From assembly GCA_015039465.1 (NCBI GenBank), contig MU130443.1, positions 102,640 to 166,639 of the forward strand: 64,000 bases of DNA. The letters are read 5' to 3'. Below the pieces are notes generated by a model that did not search any database, was not told the origin of the DNA, and was given only the letters and a program-made list of their open reading frames with translations. Positions 56,945 through 64,000 of this stretch are shown here, in pieces (the stretch's first letter is position 1; each line of letters starts with the position of its first letter). The position numbers and the translations under genes are program-made. Source of the DNA: Phlegmacium glaucopus. Its lineage: Eukaryota > Basidiomycota > Agaricomycetes > Agaricales > Cortinariaceae.

Positions 56945-59277
56945 ATGCCTCGTCCTTATACCCATAAATTCGATACGCCTACTTATAAAGGCGCTGTCAC
57001 GATTAACACTGGGTGAGTATTTTTCTAGACTGGATGGTATTTTGAGCTTAACGAGCTTTCCCCATGGCCTTATAGAATGTTCATCGGAGGACAATGGGTT
57101 TATCCTGTCGAAGGAGGGAGTATTGAGTTAGTTTTGTTTTCATCATCTATTCATTTAATTATAATTTTGCTTTACCCCCCAAAAGTGTCATTGATCCTGG
57201 TGACCCCTTCTCTCTTTATTTCTTTGACATTACATGCTTATAACCCTATCCTCCCTTTGTAGCGACGGGAAAGGTTATCACCAGCGTTGCAATGGGAAGC
57301 AAAAAAAGATGTCGACCTGGCCGTAGAAGCAGCCAAGAAAGTGAGATGGATTACGACGACCGAACCATATCCACGCACTAATCGCCTTCTTTTTAGGCAT
57401 ACAAGACTACATAGGGATTACGCCGTCCAGGAGCCGTCCGAGGAATGTTGCTTCACAAGTTCGCTAACTTGATTGAAGAGCATATAGACGAGTTTGCAGC
57501 GCTGGAGGTTTTGGCCGTTGGTATGCTTGTTTTAATTTTTGTTGTGAAATATTTAAATATGTCGCGTTCCAATAGGCAAAATCTGGGCGAATGTGAAGCA
57601 TAGTGAAATTACTGCTGTTGTTGCATGTTTGCGATCCTACGCTGGGTGGGCGGATAAGGTTCAAGGGAAGACCATCGAGGTAAGTAACAGTATATGGCTA
57701 AGTTCAAGCATTTTCCCAACGTCCGTGTTAGACTAATGAGAATAAATTAGCTTACACGAGGCGTGAACCATACGGCGTTGTGGTATGTTCATTATTTATC
57801 CCATGACTGTGTAATTTAGTAGTTGTTCACACCGTGGAACGCCCCTTTGGTGTTTTTTCCTTTATCGATGTACTTGACATACAACTTATATGTTTTATGT
57901 AGGTAATGGTTGCGTTCAAGATTGGTCCCGCCCTCGCGACTGCAATCGTTCTAAAAGTCAAGGCTTGCCAAATTTTCCTTGAGAATTAACCTTGGATGGT
58001 TTATTAGCCTTCGAAGATCACTCCCCTGTCTACACTCAAAATTGTAGACCTTATCAACGAAGCCGGTTTCCCTCCTGGTGTCGTCAACATAGTAAACGGT
58101 TATGGTATAATCATCCCATCCACTATGACGCTGATCAGTTTTGCTGATGAGTTGTGTTTTCTTCTTCTGGGCGCCACCGCTGGACAGGCTATACGCGGGC
58201 ATCCGTTTATTGAGAAGATTGCGCCCACCGGAAAGCACACTCACTGGTCGGAAAATCTTGAAGGCTTTGTCAGAGTCCAATCTGAAGGTGGTAACATTGG
58301 AATTGGGCGAAAAGAGTCCTTCTGTGATATTTGATGATGCTGACCTTGATCAAGCTACCAAACGGGCTGCCTCCAGAATCTTGTATGTCTCTCAGTTGTC
58401 TATATATTTCAATGTTTCACAGCACGCTAAATTTTATTCTTCTCAATTAGCACCAACATGGGCCTGTACTTCTATCTATAGACGTTTCTACATCATACCT
58501 AGCGATTATAAAGGTCAATCTTGTGCGGCTGGTTCTCGCATCTTTGTGCAACAGGGGATTTACGATCAGTTCTTAACCAAATTCACTGCTATTGTCGCAG
58601 ACCTTACCTCGAAAACTGGTGATCCATCTGGTCAAGGAACTGAACGCGGCCCACAAGTATCAAAAATTCAATTCGACGTATGTCTTCCATCCCTTTCCCA
58701 TGGACTGTTCTCCGGTTTACCTCTTCTTTCATCAGCGCGTCCTGGGTTACACTGATTCCAGAAAAGCAGCAGGCGCCACCGTTGGTGAACCCTCTCGGGG
58801 ACGAAGGATACTTTATCAAACCCACCATCTTCACGGATGTTCATTCTGATATGAAGATTGTCAAGGAAGAAACCTTCGGTCCTGTAGCTGTTGTTATCAA
58901 GTTCAAAGATGAAGCTGAAGTTGTGGAGATGGCGAACAATAAGACTTATGGATCGGCTGCTCATATATTTACTGAAAACTTATTCTTGTCTGAACCGATC
59001 ATATGATTCTACTAGGTCAATTGCGCGAAGACTGCAGATTTAAATGTTCCGTTTGGGGGTATAAACAATCTGGGATAGGCCGCGAGTTGGGAGAATATGC
59101 ACTTGACACCTTCGTTTGTATTCCTTGTTTATTTTATCTGTTTCGATTGTGTGTGGGAATAATAATGGGTCTTTGTTTTTTTAGATATACTCAAGTTAAA
59201 GTTGTTCATGTCAATATTGGATCCAAGCTACGAGAAAAATTGCACCGGAAACGACCACCGAAGCCGCTCTACAACTG
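56945..59277 (+). pseudogene. Aldehyde dehydrogenase, frameshifted
   Basis: The start MPRPYTHKFDTPTYKGAV (ATG 56945), then [97 protein letters not shown] (catalytic Cys), [30 protein letters not shown]-like and TQVKVVHVNIG follow the order of NAD(P)-dependent aldehyde dehydrogenases. Damage includes an extra A in an A7 run near 57302, a missing stretch before TGKVI, an insertion near 57965-58010 with a stop, a frame change near 58790 and another near 59040. LELGGK has become LELGEK. It is a recent-looking but broken paralogue. Confidence 0.8.
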
Positions 59278-60812
59278 AAATTGGTGTGAAAGTCTGAATG
59301 TAGTTGATACCCTGTTGAAACCTCAAATGAAACATCTTGATCTAGACGAACGATAACGTAGCTCAGGGTCAAGAATTGACAAGAATTTATATTAACCTAG
59401 CTGAACGATAACGTAGTTAGGTTTAGACTCGTAGATTATTGGAAGAGGTGAAAACGTACATACCTCTAATGGCGACTGATGAAAGGAAGAATGAACGAAC
59501 AACGGTAATATAATTTTATCTGAGTAGGTCATGTGATTAAGAACAATAGTCGCGGACAAACAAAAGTCAACAAGTCTATCTGATATCTCGGCAACCAATC
59601 AATTTTTGGGCAATCGAAATATGTCAAAAAACACACTCCGACATTTTTCCCACCAGCCGTTGAGATCTGCATGATTTTGACCAAAAATCAAATGACATTT
59701 TACTTTATTGATTTTGATTTTGATCTGTTTTATCTATATCCCTTCAAGCTTCATGTTCGTGTCTCAGATATCGTCGATTTTAGATCCTGATTAACTACTC
59801 GAAGTCTATATTACTTCTGCTTGTGGGCACCTGATGCCCTCAACTGAACCGTTCACTGTGAATCCGCAACCTTTGACTCCTGTGAGGTCGAAGCCCATTA
59901 ACCATCCCTTCAACCTTCCATCCCCAATTCTCTCAATCTCTATCTTGGAAATCATCATCCGTCACTTATCCGACTCGCTTCTCCCCGCCTCTATCATTCG
60001 CATAAAACTTTACAAATTGAATACCTCAACTGGATGGGCCGAACAAGTTGGCTAATGTTGAGCATTGGATTCAGCAAGTATGGGCGGAAGATTCTGCTAA
60101 TACTGTGACCTTGTCCAAAATTCTCGTATTTTGCAAAAAAAAGAGCCAAGGTTTTAGAGATGAGCGAATACCTCAGCGAAAAAGGGATCAAGAATGTGAC
60201 GATGACGAGTAAGAGCGAACATCGCGGTAGAGGATCCCCAACTGGCTTCCTTCGCTAAGACAATGATCAAGTTACTCAGCCCTGTGAACGTGACGGATCT
60301 CATGTTATGATCACCACTTCTCTCCTCTCTAGTGGACTGGATTTCTCTCCGTCAATCAAACATATTTTCTATTTTCATTGTGGATGAGCCAAGAAACATG
60401 ATTGATTTCCTGCATCGAGCAGGTAGGTCTGGGATAGAGGGAAAGTAGTAGTGTTTTGGGGGAGTAGTGAGGCGAGGGATGTGAGGAAGCGTGTTGGTGC
60501 GCTCGTCCTTTTATTTAGAGTGGATGCGGAATATTTTATCGATAGTTTCTATTATATCTTTTGACACAGCCGTTAGTTCTACCGTAACGAACACACCTGC
60601 TCCTCACATGTTCAGGACCGGGAGTTTAATCCATTCGTGGGGGGTCCTGCAAGATGAGTGCACTGTCGGAGAGTTTCAACAGGCTGCAAGTGCTACTGAT
60701 GAAAGCCTATTAGAAGAGACACGTTTATGAGGGAAGGAATTGGCTCACCCTCGAAATTCATTGAAAACAGTTGCAAAAGAGGTTCATGATAATCTCACTC
60801 CATCAACGGATA
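59278..60812. other. Intergenic, no recognised gene
   Basis: Short frames only. Two copies of gctgaacgataacgtag-like sequence occur near 59345 and 59400. Nothing else was supportable. Confidence 0.4.
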
Positions 60813-61495
60813 TTTTCAGCTGGTGCCAGACCCATCTTATCAGCTACTTGGCTCTGCAGTAGCGCCTTCGCTCGTTTTCTTGCTCGTCCTTTGGCAGATT
60901 TGGAGAACTTCCGGCAAGTTGGAGGTTGATAGCTAGAAGCAGACCGGTGAAAAATGAGTAGGGTCCTCAATGTGAAATGTGAATAGGGTCTTACGTCGCG
61001 CCTTGCTCTATGAGTTCAGGTAGTTCACCAGTCGAAAGTGTAATTCGCATGAAGGGCGTTTGTTTTCGTAGTGTACTAAAAAGAAATATCAACAATATAA
61101 AGTTTAGAACGAGCAGGTAACACGGTGGAGAGAAGGAAAAAAACAACTAACAAATGCTTACCACTAATTGCTTGGATGATACCTTGCGATCGTTTGACAT
61201 CCCGCGCCGACTCCAGTTCATTTGCATCTGCTGTTCCGTTCCTAGGTACCACCACGATACCCAGATCCTCTAATGTTCCAATTTCATTATACTGATGCAG
61301 TCCGAGCAACCTTGGCGAGTGTGTCGTCTCCAGAACCTTTAGATATTCTCTCTTGATGATCTCGATAACAGATATAAGCCGAGATACCGTACTTGTCGAT
61401 GGATGAAAAGAAGCTGGAGTTTTTCTTGGGGTAGTATCGGTGGGAGGAATAGATGTGTGGGCTGAGGCTGGTAATGTATCCAATACTACTCGTTT
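60813..61495 (-). CDS. Alba-domain nucleic-acid-binding protein
   Basis: The reading on the minus strand includes SRLISVIEIIKREYLKVLE, LGLHQYNEIGTLEDLG, TPFMRITLSTGELPELIEQG and then, after an intron with perfect phase (about 60998-60935), TYQPPTCRKFSKSAKGRARK. It ends LQSQVADKMGLAPAENIR and TGA at 60813. The pattern (helix with K-R-E, then the K-TP-x-M-x-ITLS strand) is that of Alba-like proteins related to RNase P/MRP subunits, which bind RNA or DNA. The basic KGRARKRAK tail fits. The intron between the first two blocks (about 61163-61080) has an uncertain donor. The true start lies upstream: the frame is open to an acceptor-like cag near 61511 and the first exon was not identified. Confidence 0.65.
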
Positions 61496-62205
61496 ACAGT
61501 CGGACGCTTCCTGTTACTCAAGAGTTAGTGCATTGGCTGCTGGTGGTCATTTCAGTGGACTTACATCGAAGAAAAACTGAAGAGAAAAGGTCACCCAACC
61601 CTTTATTTTACCATGGGAAGTTATCCTTATTCGTTGGACATGATTGTCTTTTGCAGATATATCTTGGTCCATGTGTAAGTTGATGGTCGAGGTTCAGGTC
61701 AAGGATGCCGCGCTTACACATGTTGTATCTCCGATTGAATTTAGCATCCTGATACACGGCAGTGTCGGAATCTCTAGCCCGTCAGCGCAGCGATTAGTAA
61801 TGTCTTCACTCTTTCACCACCATGCCAATCGTTCGTATAATTTAACAAGAATTTAATTATCCCTGCTCACTCATTCCTCACCCACCAACGCACCGAGAAA
61901 TCACAATACTCATCGTTACTACCAGAGTTAATCTAAAGCAATTCGTTACATTAATTGTTTGCTAACACAACAAAACATAATCCATTAATTGAGTTGCAAC
62001 CGACGACGCAAAATGAACCCACATAGTGGCGGTCCTTACTGTTGGTCAAGGCTCTTGGTTGAAGAATGCTGTACGTGTAAGCGAATAGAACGTCTCAGAT
62101 AGAACGAGGCACTAGAATGACAGCGAGAAGGTAACGTCATAGCTTGTATGCCAGTTTAATTGATTCGTTCATAAGAGCCGTAAGCCTGATAAGGGCTAGA
62201 AGATA
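61496..62205. other. Intergenic, may hold the first exon of the Alba gene
   Basis: No recognisable coding block was found. Confidence 0.35.
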
Positions 62206-62369
62206 CAGTCGAACTTCCCTTACTTAACCCACACCTCTGAAAATCCATAATCTTTGTGCTACCAAATTGTCATTTACACCAAAAGTTGCCCTCATAACCC
62301 ATAACCTCCAATAATCCATAGCCTCAGGTGTCCACCAAGGGGTATGGGCCCTTAAGAGAAGTTCGATTG
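62206..62369. mobile_element. 164-bp Tc1/mariner-like MITE
   Basis: The left end cagtcgaacttccctta and right end taagagaagttcgattg are inverted copies. ta precedes the element and tg (a decayed TA) follows it. CAGTCGAAC-type ends are common in pogo/Tc1-like fungal elements. It has no coding capacity. Confidence 0.65.
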
Positions 62370-62518
62370 TGGAATCCATTCAGTCCGGTGGAATCTTCTA
62401 GCATACTTATGCCGAAGCGTCATTTTGACTGTCAGGAAGGACACTTGACGTATGTAGTATCCTTCCATTTAATATCCATTACCTAATTATTTCCCTCATA
62501 CACCTCCCAGTGTTCTTT

Positions 62519-62525
62519 TATAAAG
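62519..62525 (+). promoter_or_regulatory. TATA box of P450 gene
   Basis: TATAAAG is 37 bp before the ATG at 62562, a spacing like that of the WSC genes. Confidence 0.45.
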
Positions 62526-62561
62526 TGCGGTGAAAAAAAGACGTGGGTCAGTATTTTCATC

Positions 62562-63948
62562 ATGGATCCTGTCAAGTATCTCTCTTGCTTACCGCTTGCT
62601 GTTCTAGGGTACTGGCTGTGGGGGCTTGGGCGACGAGAGCGTCATTTGCCGCCTGGACCACCAACCAAACCTGTTATCGGAAATATTCATCTGCTTCCAA
62701 CGTCGCTCCTACAGCTACAGTGAGTAAAATCGACAATTTAAATCGTTAAGCGTCCTCATATACCTCCCTAGATTTACAATATGGGCGAGAGAATATGGAG
62801 CCATCTTTTCGGTGATTTTTCCCCTCAGGATGGCTACTTATACCTACAACTGCTGACTCTAATATGGTTTAGCTCAAGGTTTTCAACAGCACCATGATCA
62901 TACTCTCAAGTCCTTCTGCGATCAGAGACGTACTGGATAAAACTGGTTCGTTGACTGCAGGTCGCCCTCGTTCAATCATGCAACTCACTACCGACGGTCT
63001 TCACATGGCTATGGAAAGTGCGAGTGAGTTAGCCCCTCTGCTATTCCTTGATAGACGATGTAGGCTGAGTTTACTCGTAGACACGGGTGTCTGGCGCCGC
63101 GCCCGAAAGGCTTTTCAGATGTTCCTCACAGCAGAAGCAGTTGATAGGCATCTGCCTACTCAAGAGGCTGAATCTATTCAACTCCTATACGATCTCCTTT
63201 CTTCCCCCGAGGTGTGGTTTAATCATCTTGATTTTGTTCACGTTTTGACACTTGACCCCGGCAGGATTTATATACCCATATCATTCGCACCACAGCTTCC
63301 CTGATCGCATCACTTGCGTATGGAAAGCGCTTCCCAGTTTTTAAAGGTAGCCAAGCAGAGGTGTATGCCCTAGGAATCAAATTAGTGAATCAGGTCAACG
63401 ATACAACCAAGTTTCCTCCTGTTGAAATCTTGCCGTGGATCAAATACATTCCCCGCTGGTTGGCTCCGGTAAGACCTTTCATCCAAGGACCAACAGGGAA
63501 GCTCACGATATATACAATCATTTCAGTGGACGGCTCACTGTGACCTAATGAGGTCGGTGCGCGATACCCTCTACGACTCACTTGTGGATGAGTGCGATGA
63601 AGCAGTCAAAGCGGGACGCGGTACGGGATGTTATATTGAGAAAGTGCTGGAACGCCAGGAAGAGCTGGGTTTATCGCGAAAGGATATTTCGTCCGTCTAC
63701 TGGCTTCCTAGACCCTGCCTAAACTAATACCGGACTATTCAACCTCTAGGTACATTGGCGCAACACTTATGGATGCGGGGGCAGAGACCTCCGCTTCTTT
63801 CCTCCAGGCATTTGTGCTTGCTCTCTTGACATTCCCAGAATGCCAACGACGCCTCCAAACCGAGATCGATACAATCGTAGGTCCTGGTCGCATGCCGAAT
63901 TTGGCAGACTACGAAACTTTGCCATACATGCAAGCTTTCGTCAACGAG
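62562..63948 (+). CDS. Cytochrome P450, 5' part (runs off window)
   Basis: Suggested exons are 62562-62719, 62772-62811, 62873-63023, 63081-63211, 63265-63468, 63527-63690 and 63750-63948, 349 codons in one frame. Another intron starts at 63949. The N-terminus is a membrane anchor (YLSCLPLAVLGYWLWGLG) followed by the proline-rich hinge LPPGPPTKPVIGN. Then come WAREYGAIFS, RDVLDKTGSLTAGRPR, WRRARKAFQMF (helix C) and the oxygen-activation helix I, GATLMDAGAETSAS (A-G-x-E/D-T). The block ends PNLADYETLPYMQAFVNE, just before the ExxR helix. The heme-binding Cys lies beyond the window. It is of the multi-member basidiomycete O-methoxy/CYP2-like kind. The substrate is unknown, and no cluster partner is visible. 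Confidence 0.85.
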
Positions 63949-64000
63949 GTAATTGTTGCACAATATTCATTTATTTACCATTTTTGAAAATAATCTGTTG

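Overview
The window looks like nuclear DNA of a mushroom-forming basidiomycete (Agaricomycetes). The evidence is genes with many 50-80 bp GT-AG introns, a tyrosine-kinase-like (TKL) kinase, a secreted double-WSC protein, a P450, an ATG4-like relic, and layered hAT and LTR-element remains. No tRNA, rRNA or CRISPR array was recognised.

Layout. 1-14 kb is gene-bearing: a TKL kinase (-), a RING/coiled-coil protein (+), a DUF899 thioredoxin-like protein (-), a decayed GBF1/GEA-type ARF-GEF fragment, a one-exon hypothetical protein (-) and a secreted WSC protein (+). 14.2-20 kb is a nested transposon block: a small TIR element with a perfect 8-bp target duplication contains a 5.3-kb hAT, which contains a solo LTR, and an inversion later split that LTR. 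20.6-30.75 kb is the most remarkable part: a complete linear mitochondrial-type plasmid (invertron) of 10,119 bp with two 1,824-bp terminal inverted repeats (TIRs). It carries convergent family-B DNA polymerase and phage-type RNA polymerase genes that read UGA as Trp. 30.75-49.4 kb is a graveyard of a second hAT broken by solo LTRs, a 1.3-1.4-kb repeat family (called R1 here), a foldback element, minisatellites and an inversion. 50.5-53.2 kb is a second, intact copy of the WSC gene and its promoter, about 39 kb from the first. 54.7-64 kb holds a small hypothetical gene, ATG4/helicase and aldehyde dehydrogenase pseudogenes, an Alba-domain protein (-) and the 5' part of a P450 (+) that runs off the window.

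How it fits together. The two WSC genes bracket the whole transposon/plasmid block, so the block may have grown between the two halves of a segmental duplication. The plasmid genes cannot be expressed as full proteins from nuclear DNA because of in-frame UGA codons, so this copy is either a nuclear-integrated mitochondrial plasmid or an assembly join. The right junction lies inside an R1 repeat, while the left flank is unrelated sequence. Both plasmid genes begin inside the TIRs, so the two polymerases share an identical N-terminal leader of about 79 residues.

All intron positions were read by eye from splice signals, frame and family resemblance. Identities are from remembered family motifs, without database searches.
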